DNA of 37,672 nucleotides from an uncultured Helicobacter sp. GTDB lineage: Bacteria > Campylobacterota > Campylobacteria > Campylobacterales > Helicobacteraceae. The translations under genes and the position numbers were made by a program. The stretch is from assembly GCF_937906905.1 (NCBI RefSeq), contig NZ_CALERY010000020.1:1-37672 (forward strand), given 5' to 3'. Positions within the stretch are counted from its first letter, which is position 1; each line of letters starts with the position of its first letter. Shown in pieces: positions 14,696 through 22,860 of this stretch. The notes beneath the pieces are model-generated. The model was not told the origin of the DNA and searched no databases. It saw only the letters and a program-made list of their open reading frames with translations.

Positions 14696-15205
14696 TTACC
14701 CTCCTATAATGGTGTTTTGTTGCAGGTTAATTTTATCAAAAATATTAACCTGTTGCACTATATTACGCCTTACTATTAGCTGAATCTCAAACATTGCGCG
14801 ATTTACTAGCTCTTTGCGCTCTGTAAAGTCGGTTAAAAAGCTAATTGCGCCAAATGCTGGGAGAATCTCCGCCCCCCTTGCGTTTAGATATGTGCCTATA
14901 TCTATGCTTTTAAGAATCTCGCGGATTTTTTCTGCTTCTGTATGCGCTTCTATATAATCTAAATCTTGCGGATTTATCTTATAAAAATCTAGCTGATAAG
15001 TGTTTTTTAGCACGCTAGATTGAATTATAGCCTTGTCTTGTATATCGCTAAAATACCTATCCGCGCGCGTTAGTGTTTCGCTAGTTATTTGCGTTACTAC
15101 AATCGTTCCTTTAGTGAAGTCGATTGGTAGCATAGTCCCGCCTGCGATTATTTCAAAATCTGTGGCGGGTTGCAAGCAGGCGATTAGGTGCTTAAGCATT
15201 GCCAT
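14696..15205 (-). CDS. Tail terminator protein, LIC_12616-like, 169 aa
   Basis: The middle (NTYQLDFYKINPQDLDYIEAH, then FGAISFLTDFTERKELVNRA and MFEIQLIVRR) matches the pattern of the LIC_12616 family placed directly before the sheath in such phages. It is expected to cap the tail and bind the neck. ATG 15205 follows GGAGATTT and overlaps the previous gene by 14 bases; a second ATG two codons on is possible. Confidence 0.7.
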   Translation of the reverse strand: MAMLKHLIACLQPATDFEIIAGGTMLPIDFTKGTIVVTQITSETLTRADRYFSDIQDKAIIQSSVLKNTYQLDFYKINPQDLDYIEAHTEAEKIREILKSIDIGTYLNARGAEILPAFGAISFLTDFTERKELVNRAMFEIQLIVRRNIVQQVNIFDKINLQQNTIIGG

Positions 15206-15743
15206 AAATCTCCGCTATTTCAATAATCTTAGGCGGAAGTGCTTTGCGTTTTTCTTTGCGGATTGAATTTACTGCCTTGCGACATATATCTGTAATGATA
15301 AAGTTATGTTTATCTAACTCTAACCCGCTAGCCATTTGCTCCATAACTTCTAAGTGATTAGGCTGGAGTGCTTCGCGCTCTTTATCTAGCCTTTTAAATA
15401 AAGGCTTCATGCGTGAGGCTTGCTTTGTGATATCCGCCTTAAGTTGTTTAACTTCTGTCGGTGTTAATTGCTCACTTATACCATTTAGCGCGATTCTCTC
15501 TTTGGCTATGGTAATGCGCTCATGTGCTGAAGTAATGCGTGCTTCTAGTGTTGCTTCGCTAGCAAAAAACATAGAGATTTTTAGAAACTCCTTGCATTTC
15601 ATAACATGCGCTATATCTTTATCATTAACTGCTAAATATTTGCTTCTATGCTCTGGAGCTAGCTCGCCCTCTATCATAGTCCCTGCTGGGATTACTAGCT
15701 CGCCTACTACAATATCCTTATTACTTAAATTTAGAATTGGCAT
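15192..15743 (-). CDS. Hypothetical structural-region protein, 183 aa
   Basis: Starts after AGGGGGTAAAAA. A beta-like N-terminus (LNLSNKDIVVGELVIPAGTMIEG) is followed by a long charged helical part (ARITSAHERITIAKERIAL, KQLKADITKQASRMKPLFKRLDKEREAL) and a basic end. Its place between connector and tail terminator genes suggests a neck or assembly factor. No family recognised. Confidence 0.72.
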   Translation of the reverse strand: MPILNLSNKDIVVGELVIPAGTMIEGELAPEHRSKYLAVNDKDIAHVMKCKEFLKISMFFASEATLEARITSAHERITIAKERIALNGISEQLTPTEVKQLKADITKQASRMKPLFKRLDKEREALQPNHLEVMEQMASGLELDKHNFIITDICRKAVNSIRKEKRKALPPKIIEIAEIYGNA

Positions 15744-15746
15744 TTT

Positions 15747-16160
15747 TTACCCCCTGTCTGCTATTGCTTGCGCTAGTTTATCTTTATACGCTTGAATATT
15801 GTCTTTTATAAACTTTAGCTGTTGCCCTAACCTAATATCGCCTACAAAGTCATCTGCAAGCAATTCTAACTCTTCCCATTGCTCCTCTGTTTTCTCTAGC
15901 TCTCTAGTTAGGTCATCGGCTGTTTGCTCGTCTATGATTGAGTTGTTTATTTTGCCAAACAACCCATCTACTAAGTTTGAATATACTCTATAATCATTGT
16001 ATGAGCCTACTAGAATTTTGCACTCTTTTATAAGAGCTTGCGCCTCTTGTGATTTGGATATATCCGCCCACATTGTTTTATCTAGCCAATTATGCCCTTG
16101 CGATAACTCATAGTAGCCAATCGTAAGCTTATCCCCTGTGTTATTGTAAATATTTAGCAT
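15747..16160 (-). CDS. Hypothetical structural-region protein, 137 aa
   Basis: ATG 16160 follows AAGGGGGCTTA and overlaps the previous stop; an upstream in-frame ATG lacks a ribosome site. The first part resembles the start of the following gene in layout (LNIYNNTGDKLTIGYYELSQGHNWL), with a second, acidic helical half (DDLTRELEKTEEQWEELELLADD). It may be a neck-region or capsid accessory protein. No family recognised. Confidence 0.7.
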   Translation of the reverse strand: MLNIYNNTGDKLTIGYYELSQGHNWLDKTMWADISKSQEAQALIKECKILVGSYNDYRVYSNLVDGLFGKINNSIIDEQTADDLTRELEKTEEQWEELELLADDFVGDIRLGQQLKFIKDNIQAYKDKLAQAIADRG

Positions 16161-16549
16161 TAAGCCCCCTTTTTGGTTTGTGTGATTGTAGCATAAATTG
16201 CCACCCAGCCATTTAGAATATACCAATCTCTAATAGCATACAGGCTTAATTGTTTATCACCCCAAAACACTTTGCAATTATCTAGCGTAAGCCCTGCGCT
16301 ATGTAGTATATCCGCGTGCTTGTGTGTGAAATAAAGCTTATAGCAGTGCGCGCTATCTAGTGTGGAGTCGCTGTATTTTTTTAGCTCTGCTGGTGTGATT
16401 GCTTGTATATGCGCGTAAGTTTCTATTGTAGATTCTAGCGTGCTTTTAGCAAAGCCCCCCACATTGGCTAGCGTGTATCTCTCTATCGTTACCTTTTGCG
16501 GTGCGATTAAGCCCTGCATACTATTAAGCGCGGATTGTAGTAGGTTCAT
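16160..16549 (-). CDS. Head-closure/collar-like protein, 129 aa
   Basis: The C-terminal half (CYKLYFTHKHADILHSAG, then CKVFWGDKQLSLYAIRDWYILNGWVAIYA) resembles small head-tail stopper or collar proteins, which close the portal after packaging and receive the tail. It lies in the connector block and overlaps both neighbours by 1-4 bases. The assignment is by pattern and order only. Confidence 0.6.
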   Translation of the reverse strand: MNLLQSALNSMQGLIAPQKVTIERYTLANVGGFAKSTLESTIETYAHIQAITPAELKKYSDSTLDSAHCYKLYFTHKHADILHSAGLTLDNCKVFWGDKQLSLYAIRDWYILNGWVAIYATITQTKKGA

Positions 16550-16989
16550 TTGCTTACCCTATATGTAACGCTACGGCGCATTAAGCCTGTATCGATTAAG
16601 GGGTTACTGCTACCCTTTGCCTTGATTGTGCTAGGCGCATTTGGCGGTGTAGTGAATGCGGTTATCTCTTTAATAATATCCCCGCGTATAAGCTCGCCTA
16701 CTATGCCAAGAGCCTTTTTATTATCCATTCCCGTGCTTTGATATGCGTGCGGAATGCGCTTAAGCCAATTATCTTTATTTTTAGCCACTGATGAGCGCAT
16801 AAAAGGGCGCGCTGGCGTGTTAATTGTGCCTAGCTCGTTCCATTTAGCTACTTGTGCCACCTGTGTGCCGTTGGGATATGTGGCGGTTTCAAAAAAGCCT
16901 ACTTCTAGCGTTGCGCCCTGCATAAGTGCTTCTATCTCTTTATTTGTAAGCTTTGTGTTTTTTAGCTCTTTTGTGTTAAAAGTTAGCAT
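16546..16989 (-). CDS. HK97 gp10-like neck/tail-completion protein, 147 aa
   Basis: Shows the usual gp10-type signature: VGFFETATYPNGTQVAQVAKWNELGT, then ARPFMRSSVAKNKDNW and a final PLIDTGLMRRSVTYRV. Such proteins sit at the neck between head and tail. It overlaps the DUF4054 gene by 14 bases. Confidence 0.8.
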   Translation of the reverse strand: MLTFNTKELKNTKLTNKEIEALMQGATLEVGFFETATYPNGTQVAQVAKWNELGTINTPARPFMRSSVAKNKDNWLKRIPHAYQSTGMDNKKALGIVGELIRGDIIKEITAFTTPPNAPSTIKAKGSSNPLIDTGLMRRSVTYRVSK

Positions 16990-17437
16990 TGTTTATAAGC
17001 CTTAGCCCTGCTTGCGTGTTTAAATAAGCTAGATATTCCTGCCCGTATGGTGTTTGATTAAAAAAGTATTGAAAGCTATCTTTTGTTGGGGCTTGCTGGT
17101 AGCTCACACTTACGCTATCAATGCTACTGCTAGCTACTAGCCCACTAGATTTATTAAGCCCTATGCTCTCGGCATAGCCACCTATGACTAAATAATGCGC
17201 CACTAGCATTGCAAAAGGGTAAAGCTCGGCGCGTTCTGTGTCTAGTGGCTTGGCTGGCTTATAGCTTGGATATAGCAAAGAGATTTTTTTAAACATACTA
17301 ATAATTTGCGCCTTATCTGGCAAAGCCTTAAATTCTGGGTATATGCTTAAAAAAAAGTCTAGTAGCGGGCTTTTTGGTGTAGCTGGGGTTAGCGGAATAG
17401 CTGGTATGCTATCCGCTTGTGTGTGTGCTTCTGCCAT
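16976..17437 (-). CDS. Head-tail connector, DUF4054-like, 153 aa
   Basis: FLSIYPEFKALPDKAQIISMFKKIS, LYPFAMLVAHYLVIGG and SVSYQQAPTKDSFQYFFNQTPYGQEYLAYL match DUF4054, a gp6-like adaptor that docks on the portal ring. The gene follows the capsid genes and overlaps the previous stop by one base. Confidence 0.8.
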   Translation of the reverse strand: MAEAHTQADSIPAIPLTPATPKSPLLDFFLSIYPEFKALPDKAQIISMFKKISLLYPSYKPAKPLDTERAELYPFAMLVAHYLVIGGYAESIGLNKSSGLVASSSIDSVSVSYQQAPTKDSFQYFFNQTPYGQEYLAYLNTQAGLRLINNANF

Positions 17438-17700
17438 TATTCTTTTACTACCTTAGGATTTTTAGCTTTTGCCTGCTTGTTGCTAACTTCTGCCATTGTG
17501 TCGGCTTTAGCGTTTTCTGTGGCTTTGCTAGATTCTACAATGTAGCCATTATCTAGCATATCTCGCACGCATTGCGATTTTTTAGCCTCCGCCCATAGCT
17601 CGTTAGAAACTTCATTAAGCAAGCCAAAGCCCTTAAGGCTTAGCGTGCCTTTACTAGTTTCTACATTTAGCCCTGCGGTAGTTTTAAGTAGGATAAGCAT
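17437..17700 (-). CDS. Hypothetical protein, 87 aa, after the capsid gene
   Basis: A small protein with a beta-like start (LILLKTTAGLNVETSKGTLSLKG) and a low-complexity Lys/Ala-rich end. The N-terminal half resembles in style the starts of the 159- and 183-residue neck-region frames downstream. It may be a capsid accessory protein; no family is recognised. Confidence 0.68.
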   Translation of the reverse strand: MLILLKTTAGLNVETSKGTLSLKGFGLLNEVSNELWAEAKKSQCVRDMLDNGYIVESSKATENAKADTMAEVSNKQAKAKNPKVVKE

Positions 17701-17709
17701 TAAGCCCCC

Positions 17710-18708
17710 TTAAATGTTAGTGTATCGCACAATGTAAGCTGGTTTATAAATAACCGCGCCTGTTGTGCCTGCGCTTACCTTTTGTTGCTTATAGGTAGTT
17801 CCTAGCACCACATTGCTCATTCTGCCAATCTCGCTATACCCTAGAGTAGTTGTATCACTAAGCCCGCCTTGTGAGTTTTCTAGAATAAAGTAGATAACAT
17901 CTTGGCTAGCGTTTGCGCTATTAAGCTCCATTGCTGGCGTGATTGTAATCTCTACACCTAGCTTTTCAAACTTGTCAATAAGCGCGCTAACTGCATCCAC
18001 ACCCAAGTCTGTGAATTTAAGCGCAAGGGCGTCAAAAGCGTTGCTAGCTATTACTACACGCAATTTGCTACCGCGTTGAATGTTGTTGCCTGTTTGCTCG
18101 CGCAATTTAGCAATAGCTTTAGCAAAGAATGCCACGCATTCTTGGTAAGTCATCTCGCTGAATTTTTTGTCGCTGTTTTCATAGTTTGCTAGACTTGGGC
18201 TGTTAAGCAAGCCATGCACTAGGAAACTATTGTTGTTATTAACAAAGCCATTAAATGCTACGCGGTTAAGCTCTACTGCAATAGCTTCTAGGCTAGCTTC
18301 TAGGTAGTAGTTTTCGCCTACATTTGCGCTTGCTAGTTGCATTGCTTCACGCTCGCCAATGTTGTAGCTTGTGCTGAAAACATAATGCCCTGTTCTGCCA
18401 AAAGTTACATTTAGCCCACTTGCTAGAGAGTCGTCATAGTCGCTATATGCTTCTACGCTCCCTGTTTTTTCTACAAGTGGCAAGTAGTAGTCTTGTTGCT
18501 CCCAGTCTAGTAGCTTTTTGCGTCCGCCTAGGGCTTCATCTCCGCTTCTATAAGCTAGAATTGTTTCGGCTACTTCTACGCTTACCTGTGAGAGCACGCC
18601 TGCTGGCATACCGATATTGTTTGGTGTGAAGTTTGGCGTTGCGTCTGCCACTCTTAAATACCCTAGCTTGTTAAGCTCCATTACTCTTTTGCTGTCTAAG
18701 AATTTCAT
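17710..18708 (-). CDS. Major capsid protein, DUF2184-like, 332 aa
   Basis: ATG 18708 is preceded by AAGGGGGACACA. In-frame codons upstream to 18783 lack such a site and overlap the cement gene. DWEQQDYYLPLVEKTGSVEAYSDYDD, GHYVFSTSYNIGEREAMQLA and the C-terminal GTTGAVIYKPAYIVRYTNI fit the DUF2184 capsid family of HI1409-type phages. The HK97-like fold is expected. It stands directly after the cement gene, with the same strong ribosome site. Confidence 0.82.
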   Translation of the reverse strand: MKFLDSKRVMELNKLGYLRVADATPNFTPNNIGMPAGVLSQVSVEVAETILAYRSGDEALGGRKKLLDWEQQDYYLPLVEKTGSVEAYSDYDDSLASGLNVTFGRTGHYVFSTSYNIGEREAMQLASANVGENYYLEASLEAIAVELNRVAFNGFVNNNNSFLVHGLLNSPSLANYENSDKKFSEMTYQECVAFFAKAIAKLREQTGNNIQRGSKLRVVIASNAFDALALKFTDLGVDAVSALIDKFEKLGVEITITPAMELNSANASQDVIYFILENSQGGLSDTTTLGYSEIGRMSNVVLGTTYKQQKVSAGTTGAVIYKPAYIVRYTNI

Positions 18709-18718
18709 TGTGTCCCCC

Positions 18719-19207
18719 TTACTCGCTGATGATTGCGATAATGTCAAAGCCTGTTGCTGTATTAACCGCAGAGCCTGTGCCAACTGCTACCCTAAAACCT
18801 GTGTAGGTGTGGTTCTCTTTTGTGTTGGCGTCATCAAAAGCAAGCGTGCCATTATCATTTTTTAGGAATACATACTGCCCTACTTTAGCTGGCGATTTAG
18901 TTTCGATATATACCACGCCTTTAGTGAGATATGTAACTAAATCGTTAGGCGCGTAAATGGCAGTGTTTTTAGTTGCGCTGACATAATGGTCTTTAATCGC
19001 TACGCCTAGGATTTTGTGGTCAATAGCGTTGCCACTTGCACCTCTTACAATGCCGTCGTTATCTGTGGCTTGCACAAAGCACCCCACGCATACAGTATCG
19101 TCTTTAGCTGTGCCATGAAATAGCACTGAATAGCTATGCAAGCCCTTAGCGATTTGCCCAGCTACGCCTACGCCCATTGGATTAACTTTGTTAGGAATGT
19201 TAGTCAT
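18719..19207 (-). CDS. Capsid cement/decoration protein, 162 aa
   Basis: A Gly/Ala/Val-rich beta protein (VCVGCFVQATDNDGIVRGA, then HKILGVAIKDHYVSA and VVYIETKSPAKVGQYVFL) of the Gp24-like cement type usually encoded between scaffold and capsid. It would lock the capsid surface. AAGGGGGACACA precedes ATG 19207. Confidence 0.72.
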   Translation of the reverse strand: MTNIPNKVNPMGVGVAGQIAKGLHSYSVLFHGTAKDDTVCVGCFVQATDNDGIVRGASGNAIDHKILGVAIKDHYVSATKNTAIYAPNDLVTYLTKGVVYIETKSPAKVGQYVFLKNDNGTLAFDDANTKENHTYTGFRVAVGTGSAVNTATGFDIIAIISE

Positions 19208-19217
19208 TGTGTCCCCC

Positions 19218-19895
19218 TTATTTGTGTTTTGCGATTAAGCTATCTAGCTTGCTAAACATTTGCGCGCTAGAGTCGCTCACCTTTGCTCTTGTAACACTAG
19301 CCTTGCTTGCGCTTGCCATTGTGAATGCAGTTTTAGAATCTAGCCCATCTTGTAGCTTTTGCTTTGTTAGGGCTTCATAGCCAAACTTATACAAGTCGCT
19401 AACGCTTTTGCCTTGATAATCAAAGCTAGTTCCTAGGGCTTTGCTAACTTCTGCATAAGTGTCTTGCACGCGCTTAGATTCTTTAAACATTGAATCTTTT
19501 AGCTTAGCGATTTTAGCGTCGGCTACTTTTTCGATAATCTCCACCAAGTCTTGCGCGGTAATGTTTCCGCCCTCGGTGCTTAGCTCTGCCACTTCATCGT
19601 CTTGCGCTTCTTGCTCGCTATCTTCTTGCTCGCTCTCTACTTCATTATCTTGCGCTTCGGCTTCTACTGAATCGCTATCGCCTTGCGGTTGTGAGAGCTT
19701 ATCTAGCAAGCCAGCCACTGCGTTGAATCGCTCATCATCGCTTAGCTCGCTATTACTTACCACGCTTAGAATCTCTTTTACTAGCTCGCCTTTGTCAAAG
19801 TCTGCTAGCTCCGCCACTTCGCCTTGTGATTCTGCTTCGGTGTCTGCGAATCGTTTTAGCAATTCTGCCACTGAATCTTTGAAAGTCTTTTTCAT
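19218..19895 (-). CDS. Nested in-frame scaffold protein, 225 aa
   Basis: At codon 187 of the larger gene AAAGGGGGACACA precedes an ATG, the same strong site that starts the capsid, cement, and tube genes. Translation from here gives an acidic, helical 225-residue protein (EAEAQDNEVESEQEDSEQE; then ITAQDLVEIIEKVADAKIAKL) with a basic end. This mirrors lambda C/Nu3, where the scaffold is the C-terminal part of the protease gene made from an internal start. Confidence 0.72.
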   Translation of the reverse strand: MKKTFKDSVAELLKRFADTEAESQGEVAELADFDKGELVKEILSVVSNSELSDDERFNAVAGLLDKLSQPQGDSDSVEAEAQDNEVESEQEDSEQEAQDDEVAELSTEGGNITAQDLVEIIEKVADAKIAKLKDSMFKESKRVQDTYAEVSKALGTSFDYQGKSVSDLYKFGYEALTKQKLQDGLDSKTAFTMASASKASVTRAKVSDSSAQMFSKLDSLIAKHK

Positions 19896-20453
19896 TGTGT
19901 CCCCCTTTGTTAAGTTTGGTTTGTTGTCTTGGATTCTTAGGTCGCTACCACTGCGCCCCGTCTCCACTACTGCTAAATGATTTACACTTAGCAAATCTTG
20001 CTTATAGGTAAAAGGCTCACCATTGTATGCCCCGCTAGCTTCGATTAACTTAGCTTCGTATGCTGGGCTTAATTCTACAATCTCGCCACTCTCTATAAGC
20101 TTAATAAGCTTGGGATTGTAAATAACTAAATCCGCTTTTAAATATGGTTCATCTGCTCCCACTTCGCCTATAATTGCGCCATCTGCTTCCATAGCTTCGC
20201 CATCTTTGCCTACCCATTTGTGTGTAAGTTTAATCGGCTTGCCTTTGAAATAATCCTTTTTAGCTTCTAAGTCTTTAAAGGTTCTGCAAACTTTAACAAT
20301 TTCATTAGGTGGTAATTGTGGATTAACTTCACTGCCTAGATAATCAAACACACCAGCTTTGGCTATGGGATTATCTTTAATAATTAAGAAGCCGTTTTCA
20401 TCTTTGCTTCTGTGTGAAGTTAAAGCGTGGTTGTCCTGTAAGCGTATAGTCAT
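19218..20453 (-). CDS. DUF2213 protein with C-terminal scaffold domain (prohead protease candidate), 411 aa
   Basis: Residues 1-180 match DUF2213 (YFKGKPIKLTHKWVGKDG, GAIIGEVG, LVIYNPKLIKLIESGEIVELSPAY, SVNHLAVVETGR). The rest is acidic and helical, typical of scaffold. DUF2213 proteins sit where other phages have the head protease, so a protease role is likely, but catalytic residues were not assigned. A complete ribosome site and ATG inside the gene (19895) predict a separate scaffold. Confidence 0.82.
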   Translation of the reverse strand: MTIRLQDNHALTSHRSKDENGFLIIKDNPIAKAGVFDYLGSEVNPQLPPNEIVKVCRTFKDLEAKKDYFKGKPIKLTHKWVGKDGEAMEADGAIIGEVGADEPYLKADLVIYNPKLIKLIESGEIVELSPAYEAKLIEASGAYNGEPFTYKQDLLSVNHLAVVETGRSGSDLRIQDNKPNLTKGDTMKKTFKDSVAELLKRFADTEAESQGEVAELADFDKGELVKEILSVVSNSELSDDERFNAVAGLLDKLSQPQGDSDSVEAEAQDNEVESEQEDSEQEAQDDEVAELSTEGGNITAQDLVEIIEKVADAKIAKLKDSMFKESKRVQDTYAEVSKALGTSFDYQGKSVSDLYKFGYEALTKQKLQDGLDSKTAFTMASASKASVTRAKVSDSSAQMFSKLDSLIAKHK

Positions 20454-20534
20454 TATGCAATCCCCTACCTATTGCGAGAGAAAAAAGGAGGTCAAAAAGA
20501 GCTCCCCTCCGCCTAAAAGTATAGCTAAAATTAT

Positions 20535-21392
20535 TTACTTTTGCAATATCTCGTAATAATCTCCGCTTGTGGAGTCTTTTATAAGCTTTAATTCTTGGTT
20601 TGGTAGTAGCTGAATTGGCACGGCTACACACCTACAATTTACACGCTGGGCAGGGTGTCCTTTGTTGGCATATGAGTCTATAACCGCGCTTGGCGTATCG
20701 TATGCGTAAATCCGCCCATCTAATTGCCTATGCCCGCCTGCGCCTGTGCTTACTCGCTCATCTTGGCTAGTTAGCCATTGGTAGTAAGTAAAGCCTAAAT
20801 CTTTAGCGCGTGCGTTGCTAAAAGCTTCTATCGCCTTAGCGGTTTGGTCTCGCGCTATTGTCTTTGCTCTGCGCGTGCTTATTTTTCCTATTTGATTTGC
20901 TAGCTTATTTATAGCACCGCTATCAAAGTTTGCCACTGCGTTGTAGAGTGCGCTTTGGTATCTCTCTATAATCTCGCGCGGTATGCTTTTAATAAGTGCG
21001 ATATTTTCTAAATATTGCGCTTGCATTACTTGCTTTGTTTGGGGCGTTACACCCTTAAGCTTAAAATGCTCGCTTTGGCTATTATAGTTTGCTTCTACAT
21101 ACTTGCCTATGCTTTTGCTCTGCTTGCTTGCGTAATCTTTGGCAAACTCTCTAGCGGTAGCTTCCCACTGCTCTGTAAGGCTATTAAACTTAATCCTTAG
21201 GGCTGTGCTTATATTGTTAATCTCGCCACGATTGAATTTGTTAAATTGCGCTAGGGTGAAATACTTCACGCTTTTATTAACTCGCTTTGTGAATGCCCTT
21301 AAGTCTTTGCTAGCTTGTCTCTCTAATGCGCTACTATGTTTAATCGGCTTTAGCGTGGTGGGCTTTACTTTAGGCTTGCTTTTTTTAGGCAT
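20535..21392 (-). CDS. Head morphogenesis protein, SPP1 gp7/Mu F-like, 285 aa
   Basis: The C-terminal third carries the family signature: RAKTIARDQTAKAIEAFSNAR, YYQWLTSQDERVSTG with GHRQLDGRIY, and the terminal GHPAQRVNCRCVAVPI. The N-terminal part is basic and helical. These minor head proteins work with the portal in early capsid assembly. It lies directly downstream of the portal gene. AAGGAA before ATG 21392 is the ribosome site. Confidence 0.88.
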   Translation of the reverse strand: MPKKSKPKVKPTTLKPIKHSSALERQASKDLRAFTKRVNKSVKYFTLAQFNKFNRGEINNISTALRIKFNSLTEQWEATAREFAKDYASKQSKSIGKYVEANYNSQSEHFKLKGVTPQTKQVMQAQYLENIALIKSIPREIIERYQSALYNAVANFDSGAINKLANQIGKISTRRAKTIARDQTAKAIEAFSNARAKDLGFTYYQWLTSQDERVSTGAGGHRQLDGRIYAYDTPSAVIDSYANKGHPAQRVNCRCVAVPIQLLPNQELKLIKDSTSGDYYEILQK

Positions 21393-21405
21393 AGGGAATT
21401 ATTCC

Positions 21406-22860
21406 TTAGTTTTCTTGTGTAAGCTCGCTATTATTCCCATTTTCTAGCAAGTCGGCTTCTAAATCTAAGTCTAAATCATCGCTTGCGGTGTCGCCTTGTA
21501 TATCTGCGCCTAGGTAGCCTTTAGCTTTTAGCTCTTGCAATGCTTCATCTTGCGTAATAATGCCAGCGGATATAAGCTTAGTGTAAAAGTCGGCTTCTGT
21601 GTTTTTAACTTGCGCTAATTCTAGCTCGTTTAACTTCTCTAGCGGTTTGAATGTGAATGTAGCCTTTAAGCCTTGCTCTGCGCGCTCGTTTAGTAGTAGC
21701 CTTAGCGTATGCTCGATTAAAGGCTTAATTGTGGATTCTTGGTAGCCTTTGATAATATCGTAAAAGCTTGCTATATCATACTGACCACTATTGTTTAGCC
21801 CTGTTGGAGTCTGCCCAAATAGCTTATTTATAGGTATCCGCGCACTGCTTGCTATGCTCTCCTGTGCCTGCGCGTATATTTTGTCAAGCCCACTTAAAGG
21901 GGTTATGCTCTGCTCAAAGTTCTCGGTGTCGGTGAGTAGTAGCGTGCTGAAATTGTTAATCCCCATATTTATAAGCTCCACGCGTTGCTTTAGGGTGTCT
22001 TTATCCATACTTATAAGGCTTGGGGTGCGGATTATATTTGTGCGGAATCGTAAAAATATATCCGCTAATGCTTGGCGCATACCATCTGCGCTCTTTACTT
22101 TGTCTTGCATAAACTGCGCTAGGGATATGCCTAAAAAATTAAACATAGGTTTTATAAGGTTTGGCGTATCAAAAAATACTAGCGGATATAATCTACTAGA
22201 ATCTACACTGCCAGCCCCTTGAATGTGCCATGCGCTAGGTCGCATATAATCTTTACTTGTGGGGTTGCTTAAATCTACACTTGCTGGGCTTGCTTGCCAC
22301 GCTTCTATAACCTTTATAAATTGAATCTTGTTAATGCTAGTTTCTTTGCTTAGGATTAAGGGCTTGCTTAAGTCTTGCTCTCCGCTATAAGCAAAGTATA
22401 AAAAGCTCCCACCATATATAAGGCTCTTGCGTAAGGCTTGCGCTAGCGTGCTTTGAAAATCTAGCTCATTAAGGCGCGATTCTAACCACTCTCGCACTGC
22501 TTCTGTGTCGGCTTCGGTATCCGCACTTACTTCTATCTCTCCCCACTGCGCTATGCTCTCGCGTGTAATTGTCTCTATCGCGTTGCTTATAATATCATCG
22601 CTTGCCAGCATTGCTAGCTGTTGATATGGTATGCGCTTTAAAATAAATTTTGTGTATTGCGTAAGGCTATTATTTACACTTAGGTTTGCCACTTCGTTCT
22701 GCCAATGGTCGCGTATTTGCGCTTCTAGGTGTGAATCTTGTATGCGCGTTAGTGGCTCGGCGTGTATAGGCTGGCTTTGCGCTTGTTGCTTTGAAAAGCT
22801 AAATAGTGCGCGGATATTGTCTGTAAAGCGTGCTTTGCTTGAGCTTGGGTAATGTTTCAT
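21406..22860 (-). CDS. Portal protein, DUF1073-like, 484 aa
   Basis: Length and motifs (AMLASDDIISNAIETITRESI, LRKSLIYGGSFLYFAY, IINMGINNFSTLL-like segment and GQTPTGLNNSGQYDIASFYD) fit the DUF1073/HI1409 portal family. The protein forms the dodecameric DNA gate at one capsid vertex. The C-terminus is acidic (DDLDLDLEADLLEN). Its start overlaps the terminase stop (ATGA), and the morphogenesis gene follows. Confidence 0.87.
   Translation of the reverse strand: MKHYPSSSKARFTDNIRALFSFSKQQAQSQPIHAEPLTRIQDSHLEAQIRDHWQNEVANLSVNNSLTQYTKFILKRIPYQQLAMLASDDIISNAIETITRESIAQWGEIEVSADTEADTEAVREWLESRLNELDFQSTLAQALRKSLIYGGSFLYFAYSGEQDLSKPLILSKETSINKIQFIKVIEAWQASPASVDLSNPTSKDYMRPSAWHIQGAGSVDSSRLYPLVFFDTPNLIKPMFNFLGISLAQFMQDKVKSADGMRQALADIFLRFRTNIIRTPSLISMDKDTLKQRVELINMGINNFSTLLLTDTENFEQSITPLSGLDKIYAQAQESIASSARIPINKLFGQTPTGLNNSGQYDIASFYDIIKGYQESTIKPLIEHTLRLLLNERAEQGLKATFTFKPLEKLNELELAQVKNTEADFYTKLISAGIITQDEALQELKAKGYLGADIQGDTASDDLDLDLEADLLENGNNSELTQEN

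Noticed and set aside
19459..19980. 173-codon open frame on the plus strand
   Set aside because: It is the antisense of the acidic scaffold domain, whose Ser/Glu-rich codons keep the complementary frame open. No ribosome site.
20398..20631. 77-codon minus-strand frame between morphogenesis and DUF2213 genes
   Set aside because: It overlaps both genes in a different frame and has no ribosome site or plausible protein composition.
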